Origin: Tolypocladium sp. Sup5 PDA-1
Taxonomy: Eukaryota; Ascomycota; Sordariomycetes; Hypocreales; Ophiocordycipitaceae
Direction: 5' to 3'
Assembly (NCBI GenBank): GCA_000750105.3
Contig: JPHH03000069.1
Span: 98,492 to 162,491, forward strand
DNA: 64,000 bases
Below, piece by piece: positions 44,116-55,702 of this stretch (the first letter of the stretch is position 1; the number at the start of each line of letters is the position of its first letter). The notes under the pieces are model-generated. The model did not search any database and had not been told where the DNA came from. It saw only the letters and a list, made by a program, of their open reading frames with translations. A program made the position numbers and the translations under genes.

Positions 44116-46374
44116 ATGGCAGAGGATCAGCAGCCGCGCTGGCCCTGCATAGCGGAACACCCGGTCCGCTCCTTGGAGAACGTCCAGTATCTCAACGACG
44201 ATGAGATCAACCAGTTTCTCGACGACCTCGACCATAATGGCGAAGGGTATATCGAATACAACGATGTCGAGCAGAAGCTCGATCACGCTCACGATGAACT
44301 CGTCCCGAGACCAGGCGCGCATCATATCATCAAGCGCGGCCACGACACCCACGACGACCGCGCCCGCCATGGATTTCTACGCGGCATGATGGCGTCCGAT
44401 GCCCAGCGCATTCCCCGCGATGAGTTCGCCAGACTGGTCCGCGAGTGGAAGATCCCTTCCCTTCAGCAATCCAAGAAAGAGGAGGAAAAGGAGAAGAGCT
44501 ACTTCAAGCGCCTGCCAGGTTGGCGAAAGATCCGTGCTTACTGGGCCGTCCACGGCCCCGATGTGTGCTTCATCGGCCTCGTCGTCACCATGCAACTGGC
44601 TTTTGGTATCTGGCAGCTCGTCAAGTACCAGACCACTCCTAAGTACCGCGCCGCCTTTGGCTGGGGCGTTGTCATGGCCAAGACGTGTGCCGGTGCCCTA
44701 TATCCAACCTTCTTCTTCCTCATACTCAGCATGTCACGATATTTCTCTACCTGGCTACGTAGATCATACCACATCTCGCGCTTCTTCAATTGGGATCTCT
44801 CTCAAGAGTTCCATATTTGCATCTCCTGCGTTGCAGTCCTCCTCGCGACATTGCATTCTCTCGGCCACCTGACGGGCTCTTTCATTCACGGTAGCGACCC
44901 TACCAACGATGATGGGGTTGCCAATCTGCTGGGCCCGGATGCGGTCCCTCGCTCCTACATCGACTACGTTCGCTCTGTTCCCGGCTTCACTGGCATCACT
45001 GCTCTCGGCCTCTTCTATATCCTCTCCTTGCTGAGCATCCCCCAGGTCCGCAGGTGGAACTACGAGATCTTCCAGCTAGCCCACCTGCTGATGTTTCCCA
45101 TCATCGGCCTGATGATGGCTCACGGCACCGCTGCTCTGCTGCAGTGGCCTATGTTCGGCTATTTCCTGGCCTTCCCAACTCTCTTGGTTCTCGCTGAGCG
45201 AGTAGTACGCGTTTCCCTAGGCTTCCATCGCATCAAGGCCACCATGAAGGTTTTGGACGGCGAGACAGTTGAGATCAAGGCCATTATTCCTAGCGAGCGT
45301 ATTTGGAACTACAAGGCTGGCCAGTACATTTTCCTGCAGGTCCCCAAGATCAGCTTCTTTCAATGGCATCCCTTCACCGTCTCCTTCTGCCGCGGTAGGA
45401 AGATGATGGTACATATCAAGATAGATGGCGACTGGACTGGCAGACTCCGCAAATTGGGCGGCAAATCAGGTGAGTCCGAGATCGAGGTTGGAATCAATGG
45501 ACCCTTTGGTGCGCCGGCGCAGCGCTTCTATGACTTCAAACACTCCGTCATTATCGGTGGCGGAATTGGAGTTACCCCGTTTTCGGGCATTCTTGCCGAT
45601 CTACAGTATAACGACGATTTGGACCACGGCGGACCTGGCCAGGAGCTGGATGTGCCTCGCCGCAACTCGAACGACGCGGCTACCGATTTGGAGCAGAACC
45701 TGGCCAGGAATAACACCGAGAAGGAAGCTGAGAACGATGGTGAACTTTTGCAACCTGCCAACCGACACGATGTCGTCGGTCTCAATCTCAGCAAGAGCAG
45801 GAAACCCCCGGCCCACGAGTCACGCACTTTTTCCGACAACTACCGCCGTGTCGATTTCCACTGGATGGTCCGCGACCGTAACTACCTGATGTGGCTGTCC
45901 GATTTGCTCAACGAAGTATCCCTTAGCCAGAAGTGGCACCGTGAGCAGGAGGAGCACCCGCACCTCGACATCCGTATCAACACCCATGTCACTACAAAGC
46001 GCAAAAGCATTGTCACCCATGTCTACCGTTGGCTCCTTGAGATGCACCGCACCGAGGAACATCCCGCCTCTCCACTGACAGGCCTCCTGAACCCCACCCA
46101 CTTCGGGCGTCCCGACTTTGACAAGATCCTCAACGAGCACTATGAAGAGATGCAGAGGTTGGGCGCCAGCGGGAGACCGCAAACCAAGGAGGAAACGACC
46201 GACGGCAATGGCGAGCCCTATAAGGAGGACGAAGAACTCAAGGTGGGCGTCTTCTATTGCGGTGCGCCTGTTGTGGGTGAGATTCTGGCGGATAAGTGCA
46301 GAGAGCTTACCATCAGGGGCCGCAATGATGGCAGTAAATTTGAGTATCACTTTATGATGGAGGTGTTTGGTTAG
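44116..46374 (+). CDS. NADPH oxidase with EF-hand (NoxC-like)
   Basis: Single exon, 752 residues. Transfers electrons from NADPH through FAD and two haems to O2, making superoxide across a membrane. An N-terminal EF-hand loop DHNGEGYIEYND at 39-50 fits Ca2+ control. The ferric-reductase transmembrane domain has haem-ligand His pairs (LHSLGHL; FQLAHLL...MMAHG). The FAD motif is HPFTVSFC and the nucleotide motif GGGIGVTPFSGIL. The C-terminal VFYCGAPVVGEIL and a final YHFMMEVFG are typical of Nox enzymes. A long hydrophilic insert lies between the two NADPH sub-motifs. An EF-hand is the hallmark of the fungal NoxC/Nox3 group; NoxA and NoxB lack it. The subgroup call rests on that feature. The start ATG is at 44116 (MAEDQQPRW), and the gene is undamaged. 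Confidence 0.92.
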   Translation: MAEDQQPRWPCIAEHPVRSLENVQYLNDDEINQFLDDLDHNGEGYIEYNDVEQKLDHAHDELVPRPGAHHIIKRGHDTHDDRARHGFLRGMMASDAQRIPRDEFARLVREWKIPSLQQSKKEEEKEKSYFKRLPGWRKIRAYWAVHGPDVCFIGLVVTMQLAFGIWQLVKYQTTPKYRAAFGWGVVMAKTCAGALYPTFFFLILSMSRYFSTWLRRSYHISRFFNWDLSQEFHICISCVAVLLATLHSLGHLTGSFIHGSDPTNDDGVANLLGPDAVPRSYIDYVRSVPGFTGITALGLFYILSLLSIPQVRRWNYEIFQLAHLLMFPIIGLMMAHGTAALLQWPMFGYFLAFPTLLVLAERVVRVSLGFHRIKATMKVLDGETVEIKAIIPSERIWNYKAGQYIFLQVPKISFFQWHPFTVSFCRGRKMMVHIKIDGDWTGRLRKLGGKSGESEIEVGINGPFGAPAQRFYDFKHSVIIGGGIGVTPFSGILADLQYNDDLDHGGPGQELDVPRRNSNDAATDLEQNLARNNTEKEAENDGELLQPANRHDVVGLNLSKSRKPPAHESRTFSDNYRRVDFHWMVRDRNYLMWLSDLLNEVSLSQKWHREQEEHPHLDIRINTHVTTKRKSIVTHVYRWLLEMHRTEEHPASPLTGLLNPTHFGRPDFDKILNEHYEEMQRLGASGRPQTKEETTDGNGEPYKEDEELKVGVFYCGAPVVGEILADKCRELTIRGRNDGSKFEYHFMMEVFG

Positions 46375-49044
46375 ATGGATAGGTGTGGTCATACAATACC
46401 GTTCACCTTCCCGATATATGTGCCTGACCTCGTTTTTATTGACATGTAGACAATATGAGGTGACATGGGAGGCGGGAAACATCCACTTGGTGCTCGGCCG
46501 CCTCCGACTTTTCAGATAATCCACCCGCTTCCACCTGCACATGTGCTCATTCCTCCTGGTCCCGTTGTGCGAGCACGTGCATGTATCGCAACCAGGCGCC
46601 TCTTCCACAAGGTACTCCTCTTCGATGATGAGATCCGAGAATTGCCCACTGTTGGCCCGTCTCAGAGCCCATGCTTGCCGCCTCGCCGGCGTGCAGTCCT
46701 TACAGCCTCGGCCGCTCCTTGCATAGTTGGGTATCTTCCACTCAACATGGGCTGTGTGGCCATCGCCCGGCCGCTGGGCAAAGACAATTCGAGAATAGCA
46801 AGTCGTAGAGCTGGCCCATGCGAAGCCCGTCCCCAAACTCCACGATGCTGTCGTGCTGATCAATGGACATGCCACGACCTCCTGCATGGGTCGCGTAGAT
46901 GCACAAGTTCGTCCGAAACGCGATCCTGCGAATCGGCTGCTCTGCAACGAGCATGTTGCGCCAACTCGCGCCTGTCCGCATAAAGGCACTTTGTCGTTGT
47001 CGCCCGCGATCTTTACCGCCTTCTGCGGGTCCCACCTTATACTCTCGAGAGAAGGAGCTTGGCGTTAAACTTGCGATCCTGGTGAAGACAGGTTCGCCGT
47101 CTTAGCTGCCGCATATATCGCAGCCCGTTCCCCGCCCCCATTTGACGCTATGAACAATGGCCCGAAAGTGCTTTCTTACGAGCGGATTCTACATATTCCC
47201 GAGGTGGTTATCGATCCAATCTGCTCCTAATACGCTGATCCTTGAGAGAGGAGTAGGTTTAAAGAAGAGGGTCTATTGGAGGCTCGCTGAGTCGGTGATA
47301 GTATTGTGTTACGACGTATGAACGCGCTAACAAGTCGTCATTAGGGTTTATGTACCGACGCGTTAGAAGATATTTTCGAGAATGTTAAAGATATTAGCGA
47401 GGGCCCTGGTATCCTATGGTGCCGCCTAGCGACGAGCTCTTTGGGCCTTCTAAGACCTCTTCGTTTTACCCATTCCGCATGTGAGTTAACTTTAGAGGTT
47501 CGGTCCTACGATTTACCCTTTTAATGTACTGAAATTATGGTTAATTATCGCAAGATATAAGAGGTTAGAGATAAATAAAGTTGCGATATAAACTTCTTCT
47601 AGTTGATTTTAGGATAAATTATATAACTTGCCGAGTCGACCCGGATAAGTACCTGATATAGCCTCGCTTACACTAGGCAATGTATAGCTATCGCTGAACG
47701 CATACTATTTATAGGAGTAACTCTTCTCTTATTTCTGTACTACGAGCTATCGGTTTATTTATACCTGACTTTCGGCATAGCCATCTATCGTCGCTTCCCT
47801 TCCAGCCCTCGCTCCCCACGCACGGAAAGCACACAAAGACGTCATTTGCTCTAACAGTCGTCGCCCCGGGGTTCTACGTCGCGGACTCCATTGCCCACGA
47901 CTAGGTACGCCATAATAGCGCCGCCGGCTCCAGTCGCGGCCTTATACGCTTTGTTCAAGAGATATGGACCCCAGTCAGGGCCTTCATATCGACTAGCCTA
48001 GACGCGCAGTATTATAGGTTAGATTATGTTAATTGGGTCATAAACAAATAGAAAGTACAAGATTTGGAGGAAGTTCTGGCTGGACAGACTTTGGTGTTCT
48101 TGGCATTGGGTTTGCCTTCGGGGATGGTAACTTGGTGCCGCCGGTTCTTGTAAGTTGTGAGACTGTTTTTGTGAAGGGTCTTGTGAAGGCCTTTGCAGAA
48201 AAGGTGTAATTACTTGGGTATTAATAAATATCATGCATTGGTATTCTTATAACGTTATGCTCTGTCTGGAACATCCCATGATCCTCAAGCTGATAGGGGC
48301 GGGGAATCGATCAGTTCAGTCAATACTCGCGTGTCTTGCTGACGTGGGAATCACCCCTCATCTCATGAGTATGAAAGTCCCTAAACTGGAGACTTGTGTC
48401 ACTCACGGCCAACAATTCCCGCAACAGTCTGACGCAGGCGGTAGATGTCTTGGGACCAGATGAGGAGGCGGAAAATCGGGCAACAGGGAAAAGAGGCGAC
48501 AAGGGTGACCTCGCAGGAGAGTCGAGACCAGGACGGATTTGAAGTTGTGAAACTGCGAGGCCGCGTGTGCCCACAACAGCCAACAGCAAACGGCCAATAA
48601 CCGATCAAACTACCAAAATATATGGCTTCCAGCAGCCAAAGCACCGCCCCTTGAGCTTCTTATTATCCATACCGGCACATAATTATAGACGTTTCCAGGC
48701 GAGCCAACAAGTGAGCGCTGTGCTGTTGAGTTACCATACCCACGGCCATTGATAACTGCTAGGAAGCTGGGTGGTGGCAGCTTAGCGGGAACGAGATGCT
48801 GACGTGGCAGGCTTAGTTCTGGCTCGTACTCCAGCCTGAACCGCCTCCCTCCCCGCCTGTCCACATCCTCGGCGGAAAATATCTGACTTGTAGGTCTGAC
48901 AAAGGATAGCAAGTACCTCGCCGGAAATCTGTCTTTTTTTCCTTATCCTGATCCCTCATCCGTCGTCCCTTCTAATTACTTACATAAACCCAGCTCCACA
49001 CAAGTTAAGAATAGGCATCCCAAACTAAAGAGTCAAACACCACC
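46375..49044. other. Long intergenic region, no supported gene
   Basis: A minus-strand frame at 46742-47035 contains a stretch (VEFGDGLRMGQLYDLL) faintly like a PCMH FAD-binding domain, but no neighbouring motif supports it. About 47.3-47.8 kb is moderately AT-rich. No repeat ends were recognised. Confidence 0.4.
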
Positions 49045-49967
49045 ATGGCAGCAGCAGCAACCAAATCTTCCACCAAATTTCATCTCTTCTCAATCCTCCC
49101 TTCAGAGCTACGCAACCAGATACGGAGAGAAGTCCTTCCTGTTAAAGACACGCCATCATTGTGCTTCTATAGAAAGGGGTGCTGGTGCCCCAGACGCCTA
49201 AGAAAATCCGATGAGGGGTATGACTTCACTTACGGCCCTGACGACGATTTCCATTTGTACTTGGAGTTCCGCCACAACTTGTTAGACCTTGTCCACGTCA
49301 ACGTACCGCTATTTTCGTCAACCGCGAGACCCGTGGCATCGCCCTGGCCTGGATTCGCGAGCAGGGCATCAAGATGCGCTTCCGCGAGGACACGGGTAGA
49401 CAGGAGCGCCAACCAGTCTTCTTCGTGCGCCCGTTTGACCCAGTGCGGGATACGCTATATATTCCCATTGACAAATGGACCGACTTTAGTATAGAGGCTG
49501 ACGATCGACTATCCGAACCGGATCTCCTTGACCGGAATGTCAGCATCGGTACTCACGCCATCCCGCACATCGCCGTGCCTGAGGCAATGTTTTGGAGTGG
49601 AGGGGTCTTTGAGGACCTACAGGACTCAATATTTCGCTGGTACTTGGGTGTAGAAGCGTTTTTCATTATCCTCGGTCCGCCGCCCGCGCAGCAGGATCTG
49701 CAGCCGGAGGAGAAAGACAACCTGAAGGTGCCGCAGGTACTGCCGCAGCGGTGGGAGCTCGAGAGCAAGAGCACACATCGGCGAAGGGCGTTCTTCTGGA
49801 ATGAAGAAAGCGGCGGGTTCGACTTGGTGGAGGACGGTGAGTACGTCGAAGACGAGGCCCTGTACCGGCGGATAGAGGGGGAGGCCAGCAAAGGGCTAGG
49901 CGACTGGCTTGCCCAATACCACTCTCACGGGTATGAGATCCGACCTGTCTTTGCCGTCAGAAGATGA
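49045..49967 (+). pseudogene. 2EXR-domain protein with a one-base frameshift
   Basis: The N-terminus has the 2EXR hallmark FHLFSILPSELRNQIRREVLP at about 12-32, which begins many ascomycete proteins of unknown function and is loosely related to F-box-like regions. At 49312-49315 a four-T run breaks the frame between VNVPLF and FVNRETRGIALAW; one extra T would restore it. After that the frame is open to 49967 (stop), and the reconstructed length of about 307 residues is normal for the family. It may be a genuine pseudogene or a homopolymer error in the assembly. No other lesion is seen. Confidence 0.75.
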
Positions 49968-50021
49968 ACTGCGCACTATTTATGACTGAAATGGGAGTCC
50001 AGCTAGGTAGCATGTTACGTC

Positions 50022-50100
50022 TCCTCGGTAGGCGACAAATGAGGGGTCAATAATGGACGAAGGGAAGCTGATCTCGTGGGTTTTACTCGGTGGGGCCGCT
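50022..50100 (+). repeat. Dispersed repeat, copy B
   Basis: Diverged second copy of the repeat at 42553-42643, just downstream of the 2EXR gene. Confidence 0.7.
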
Positions 50101-50595
50101 TATAATGTTGAGTGTCGTGGATTGCATTCCAAAAACTGTGTCTCGGAAGAAGGGACAAACATGAGTCTTATCAGTCCGCACAACGTTTGATGGCTTCGAA
50201 GTTGAGGCTGACGAGACGTGGGCCCAATCGTCTTGTTTAGAATATCCTCCTCTTGCGCTCGTTCGGGCGGTTGCATACATCTGGATGAATACCATAGCGG
50301 TCAGCAGATATCTCCAACTCTGATATAAGAGAAACCACATCATGGCGAGCTGCTAAGCGAAGAGTTTGAGGCGGCTGGAAGGGGCTGTTTTAAAGGCCGA
50401 CGTCAAGTTTGATCCCTGTTCAACAGAGCGCTCCAAAAGAGTGAAGCCAAAGCCAGCAAGCCATCGCAATCCACAATGGCAACGTTGCAAGAATTTTACG
50501 CCGCTGAAAAGGCCATCGGCCATGATACTAGAGCAGTGACACTACAAGATGTATAGTCCCTAAATTTCGTATGGTGTATATACGTATATGTTACC

Positions 50596-50878
50596 CCCAG
50601 GCGAACCACTTCAACGTCGGATCGCTCATGCAGCGTGGCATCCGCCTCGTCGGCAACGGCCAGGTGCCCGTCCACAAGTACTGTGAGGAGCTGTTGGCCA
50701 TGATCCAAAAGGGCGAGCTGGGTCCGCTTTAGATGGTGTCGCACCGCGTGCGTCTCGAGGACCTCGACAAGGTGTATTACAAGTTTGACACCAAGGAGGA
50801 CGTATGCAAAAGGTCTTTGTAGAGACTAACGTTCCGTTTCCGGCAGCGCTAGGTTCGCCGGCGTTGACGGGGTACTGA
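50596..50878 (+). pseudogene. Zinc-type alcohol dehydrogenase, C-terminal fragment
   Basis: About 85 codons matching the C-terminus of a medium-chain dehydrogenase: NHFNVGSLMQRGIRLVGNGQ, VHKYCEELL, MVSHRVRLEDLDKVYYKF. An in-frame TAG sits at 50730-50732 before MVSHRV, and a one-base loss near 50800 shifts the frame before MQKVFVETN. The catalytic and nucleotide-binding domains are absent. It is clearly broken. What remains does not allow a substrate to be named. Confidence 0.8.
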
Positions 50879-51129
50879 GGCTGAGTGAAACTGAGGGGGT
50901 TGTTGCGGGAGGCTGTGGAAGTATCGCAGGGAGTTTGTGCCAGACACTGTTCGTGTATTAATTTGTTATACGAGTGGCCTCTGGATTTGATACGTAACAT
51001 ATAGTGTAAATCCATTGACACAGAGTTTAGCGTAAAGTGATAGCTCTAATTTATTAATAGTTGCAGCGTGAAGAGTGAAGGCTGCCTAGGGGAACAGGCC
51101 TGCTTCCCGTGGCCACCGTGGGCCTGGGT

Positions 51130-51370
51130 GCCTACTGTGTTGCGCTGTCGAACACTTGGGAACAAGAAGTCAAGTACTTGGAGTTTATCGTACGGGCAGG
51201 CAAGGGTATCGCCTGCGATCTAGATAAGTAGCGAGCTATCCGCGAGTCCCCTATCCTTAGGTAGTGGGATCCGTGTCTCCGGACCTTCGTAGAGACGGAC
51301 TGTTCGGGCTACGCACTCGGAGGCGTTCTTTCCCAAGAAGGCCCGGATGGGCGCCGGTATTCTGGTGTAT
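51130..51370 (+). pseudogene. Gypsy RT/RNase H fragment
   Basis: Plus-strand frame EVKYLEFIVRAGKGIACD, then a TAG, then a second TAG, then FVETDCSGYALGGVLSQ, which is the RNase H start of Ty3/Gypsy pol (the usual form is ...ETDASxxALGGVLSQ). It is a short isolated remnant, less AT-rich than the main block. No LTR was found. Confidence 0.75.
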
Positions 51371-52266
51371 CTCTTCTGCTACTAGTCCGTATAACAGAGC
51401 TCTGTAATACTGTCAGATTAAGGGCTCCACACAACGCCTGTAAAAGTAGCCTACACGTGACTTCGTGATACAGACTTTTCCCTCAACAGCTACAACAGCT
51501 ATACAGGGCGGTCAACGCAGGCAGGATCAGTAACGAGATCATCATTAATTCTATCGCACATCAACCTCAATTCGTGACCATTCGACAGCACGGAAGCGCC
51601 GCCTCTTCTAACAAATACACTAACTAGTTTCTTCCTACATACAATAGTACCTTACGTAACCGTTCATCCTTAGACGGGTGCCTGCGGCGTGGTTTAGGTT
51701 CATGACTAGAGATGACGTGTCTTACGACCACGCGCTCGTAAGACTTATTTTATTGCTTGCCTCTAGGTCGTGCAGGGGTGGCCCTGAGCCCCTGACTCGT
51801 CACGCTGTTCGTCGCACCCAATTGCGCAAGTTAAGGACCGATCCTGCTACAGGCCGCATTGGACTAAAGCCCGGAACGGTTGTGAGTGGCACCTATGATA
51901 CGGTTACAACAAATGAGTAAGAGTGCTGGGGTTGAGTTACTTACGCTCGCTTCTTACATTTACGGCTGGAAGGATTGCGCCGTTTTCTTACGGCGTCACC
52001 CCTCGTTTCACTGTTCCAGGGCCATTCCAGGACGCGCCACTTGAACCACATTACATCCAATGTTGCCAACCTTCGTATTCCTATGCGGCAATACGGAGTG
52101 GACAAGAAAAATACAACGAAATCAAACCAGTTGGTGATGTACTTATATTCCGGTGGCTGACTTCTCCTTTCCCTCGGCGCGCAGGCACACGATTTAGTAC
52201 GTGGACCATCTCGACCTCGTGTGATCGTACGGGTTGCTCTGGACATCCGGCATCACCACCAGAACA
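51371..52266. other. Intergenic, nothing recognised
   Basis: Short overlapping frames without motifs. The last part is the promoter of the decarboxylase-like gene. Confidence 0.4.
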
Positions 52267-54060
52267 ATGGCAATTCACTGCATTTACACAAGTCTCCGGT
52301 TGATCTGGGCCCTTTTCTGCTGCTTCACCGTCACATTGGCAGCTCGGATTGACCATCGTGTTCGATCAACAGGCTCCTTCAACGGGCCGGGGTCAATTGA
52401 CCATGGCATGGGGCTTTTAGAGCACTCGTCGACTTTCCCCCATATCCGCATGCAAGTTTAGCCCAATCATTAAAATTCCCGTTGTACTTGGGACCTCGAT
52501 CGTGGGAAAGATTTGGCGTTAACAAGAGTTTCTCCTCAGACCTGGCGCATGGCAGCCCGAAGACTACGAGAAACACCACCAGTTGCTCCGGCGCGTCACG
52601 GCGCACGTTGACTCGAAGCCCCCGCAGGCCCTAGCGCCGGCAGTCCAGGAGTTCAAGACCTTTATTGAGACGAACCCACGCGCGTACATGTACTTTGTGC
52701 AAATGTTTGACGAGATTCCGTGGAGATGGCCATACTGGTGGGACATTGGCGGCAAACCACAGATCCGCGACTACGACCACCTGCTGCAAGTTCTGAACCA
52801 CATTGTGACGACGGCGCCGGATGTAGATTCAGTCGGTGTGCCGATGATTGTCATTCTTGCTTATCCCATGGGCACTGCGAGGTAGACTTGTTGCTGGATA
52901 GAACCACATACCCCCTACAGGCTGCTAACACTGAGTTCTAGCGGTCACGCCGCATTCTTGGATCCCGAGGTTAACAAGAAGCTGAAGAATGTCCTCAATG
53001 CATGGGGCAAGTATTTGCAGGTAGGATCAAAGAGTAGACTTGGTCTGTTGAACGATTGGATAGTTGACCTCAACGCAGACTTCTGCGTCCAGATATGTGC
53101 TCGGGGCGGACGACCATAGCTGGTTTGGAACTGCTGCCTTGGCCGCTTTGGATAAGACCGCGAACGCCCCATACAATACTTCTCGAAAGTTTGAGGAGGT
53201 ATACGTGTGCGATCCAAATGCCAAATATTATGGGTATCGGTCTTGGGATGGTAAGCCTCAACCTCCACACTTCCCCGTTACATGGTCATGGACCTGCTCT
53301 ATGTTCCCTGATATCTTCTGTCTAGGGACTGGGATTAACCCACTGTCTTTTGTAAGGGCTGGTCACTAACCATGCCACAGACTTCTTCACGCGCAAGTTT
53401 CGAAATGGTGTGCGTCCCGTGGAGAGTCCTCACGATGATAATGTGATTGTCAACTCGTGCGAGGCAAGAGCAATAAGTATTCAGAGCGGAATAAAGCTGA
53501 GAGACCAGTTCTTTATCAAAGGCCAGCCTTATTCCGTCTCTGATATGCTCGCCCACGACCCGTCGTCATCCCATTTCGCTGGAGGTACGGTCTATCAAGC
53601 CTTTCTCTCCCCGCTATCGTACCACCGCTGGCACGCACCCATCTCCGGAAAAGTTCGCCGCGCCTTCTTGGTGGATGGCACATACTTCAGTACGCCCTTG
53701 TACCAGGGTGTTGGGGACAGGAACGTTACCGACATCAACCCGGTCGGGTTAGGGCAATCACAGGCCTATCTTAGTGCCATGGCCACGCGTGCTGTCATCA
53801 TCATCGAAGCTGAAAACCCTCGCCTTGGGCTGGTGGCTTTTATTGCGATTGGAATGGATGAAGTGAGCTCTTGTGAGATAACTGTCAAGGAGGGGCAGCA
53901 TATCACCAAGGGGCAGGAGATGGGCATGTTCCATTTTGGTGGCTCTAGCTACTGCCTGCTCTTCGAAGAGGGAGTGAAGCTCAAAGGCTTTCCCATTGTA
54001 GGAAACGCCTCGGCACCAAACGTGCCCTTGAATAGTAAATTGGCGGTAGTGACAGGATAG
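52267..54060 (+). CDS. PsiD-like / phosphatidylserine-decarboxylase-type decarboxylase
   Basis: Exons 52540-52881, 52942-53020, 53079-53250 and 53381-54060 are well supported. A first exon 52267-52451 is proposed, joined by a GC-AG intron (GCAAGT at 52452) that keeps frame; the total is 485 residues. The N-terminal PSDC-type domain (AVQEFKTFIETNP, NHIVTTAPDVDS, FLDPEVNKKLKNVLNAWG) precedes a PSD catalytic domain with YHRWHAPISG and GGSSYC (446-451), where self-cleavage would make the pyruvoyl group at Ser448. This two-domain layout is that of PsiD-like enzymes, which in Psilocybe decarboxylate L-tryptophan, and of related ascomycete proteins. The substrate here is unknown. The proposed exon 1 encodes a hydrophobic N-terminus (LIWALFCCFTVTLAA), suggesting secretion or membrane targeting, which is unusual; exon 1 needs transcript support. 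Confidence 0.85.
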
Positions 54061-54937
54061 ACGAGAGTTCCCTGGACTCAGAACCTACGCTGGAGTGCTC
54101 TTCACATGAACAAGCATTCCGCCCCCCTTTTCACTTTCTTCGTGGCTATGTGACATAATGCTAGGGACAGGTCCAAAGAAGTACATGTAGAAATAAGGAT
54201 GGGACCGCGGTTGTCGGTTATCACAGCCCCTTAAATTTGCAAGACCTAATAGCACCATTATGCCTAACTGTAATTTTGGAAATCATGAAACTAGCTGAGG
54301 TATTGCTTCGATGTCGGATGATGCAAGCATAAGCAAAGTCACAGCACATCTGCATGTACCGAATGCAATCACCTCGTCACACACGGAAACGGAGGCATTT
54401 CAAAGAACGCACTCAATTTAAAGCTAGAAGCGGGGATATCTACTACCATCTGCGCTCCTGTATCACGGGCTAGCTGTCAGTATCTCAATACAAGCCTCCA
54501 AAATTGACGTCTTGCACATGGCATCTAGTGACAAGGACGATGACGTGACGACGACCTCTCCATGAAGCCTTCAAAATCACTCAATCAGAGTCAACCCTAA
54601 CAGGGTTCTTACAAAACTGCTACAGTACATAGAGCAGTACCGAGACCATGCCGATGCATGCATATTTATACTACGTGGCAACGTCAAAGATTACGTGAGA
54701 CGGCAACTTGGGCAGCTTTCTTTACATAACCCCCATGTCCATCGCCAACGGCCCAGCAGCAGGGCGTAAACTACCCCACATAACAGACGGGCTGCCCCTC
54801 CCTGCCGGTTTGTATTTGAACATTTGCCTCAGTAACCCATTTGGCAGAGATCAGACTCGGCGTTTCAGGCAGTAGAACATTCTCATCAGCACATACACAG
54901 CCCTCACCCTTATCCCTTGCTGTATTTCCAACAAGCC
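54061..54937. other. Intergenic, nothing recognised
   Basis: Spacer between the decarboxylase-like and HAD genes. Confidence 0.4.
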
Positions 54938-55702
54938 ATGGCGACTTCTCGACCAATCACCGACTTCAACTGTCTCACCTTTGACTGCTATGGGACCCTC
55001 GTGGACTGGGAGCGAGGCATCTATGAGGCACTGGCACCAATTTGCAACCAACTGCCCGACTCTCACCCAATGCGCAATGACAGGCTGGGTTTGCTGAGAT
55101 CCTTCATCAACAACGAGGGCGCAGTGCAGCGTGCGAACCCCAAAGACCTCTACAGCAAGATCCTAGCCGCTACTTACGGCAAGCTGGCGGAGGACCTTGG
55201 TGTCAAGGCCTCCGAGGAGGACAAGGCCAAGTTCGGAGCAGGTATTGGCGACTGGCCCGTCTTCTCAGACACGCTGGACGCGCTGAAGCGCCTGCATAAG
55301 CACTACAAACTGGTGATTCTATCCAACGTGGATCGGGAGTCGTTTAGCCGCACTCTGGCGAAGCAGCTGGTTGGGATTGACTTCGACGCCATCTATACGG
55401 CAGAGGAGATTGGGTCGTACAAGCCGGACCCGCGTAACTTTGCCTACCTTATTGAGCACTGCGAGAAGGACTTGGGTGTCACAAAGGACAAGATAATCCA
55501 CACGGCGCAGGCCCTGCCGCACGATCATGTCCCGGCCAACGCCGCAGGCCTGGTCAGCGCATGGATTGAGCGAGGAGAATATTTTCCGAGTGCCATGGGG
55601 GGAGACCTAAAGGACTGGGAGGACAAGGTATCGTACTCTTGGCGGCTCAAGAATATGGGGGCCATGGCCGATGAGGTTGATGCTGTTGCGGCAAGGTCTT
55701 GA
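54938..55702 (+). CDS. Haloacid dehalogenase type II-like hydrolase
   Basis: Single exon, 254 residues. HAD superfamily with motif I TFDCYGTLVD (nucleophile Asp16), motif II SNVDRES, motif III Lys in GSYKPDPRNF, and an Asp in the C-terminal ALPHDHVPAN region. The DxYGT form and the length match L-2-haloacid dehalogenase-type enzymes, which remove halides or phosphate; in fungi the real substrate is usually unknown. No signal peptide. The ATG at 54938 (MATSRPITD) is preferred over earlier non-ATG frame extension. Confidence 0.9.
   Translation: MATSRPITDFNCLTFDCYGTLVDWERGIYEALAPICNQLPDSHPMRNDRLGLLRSFINNEGAVQRANPKDLYSKILAATYGKLAEDLGVKASEEDKAKFGAGIGDWPVFSDTLDALKRLHKHYKLVILSNVDRESFSRTLAKQLVGIDFDAIYTAEEIGSYKPDPRNFAYLIEHCEKDLGVTKDKIIHTAQALPHDHVPANAAGLVSAWIERGEYFPSAMGGDLKDWEDKVSYSWRLKNMGAMADEVDAVAARS

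Noticed and set aside
45820..46989. 389-codon minus-strand open frame overlapping the NADPH oxidase 3' end
   Set aside because: It is antisense to the conserved Nox C-terminus, has no recognisable domain, and its right half is in a different frame from the weak FAD-like stretch.
46742..47035. Possible FAD-binding (PCMH) fragment, minus strand
   Set aside because: VEFGDGLRMGQLYDLL is suggestive, but the expected upstream His/Cys flavin-attachment and downstream GGR...GG motifs are absent in any frame. Too weak to call.
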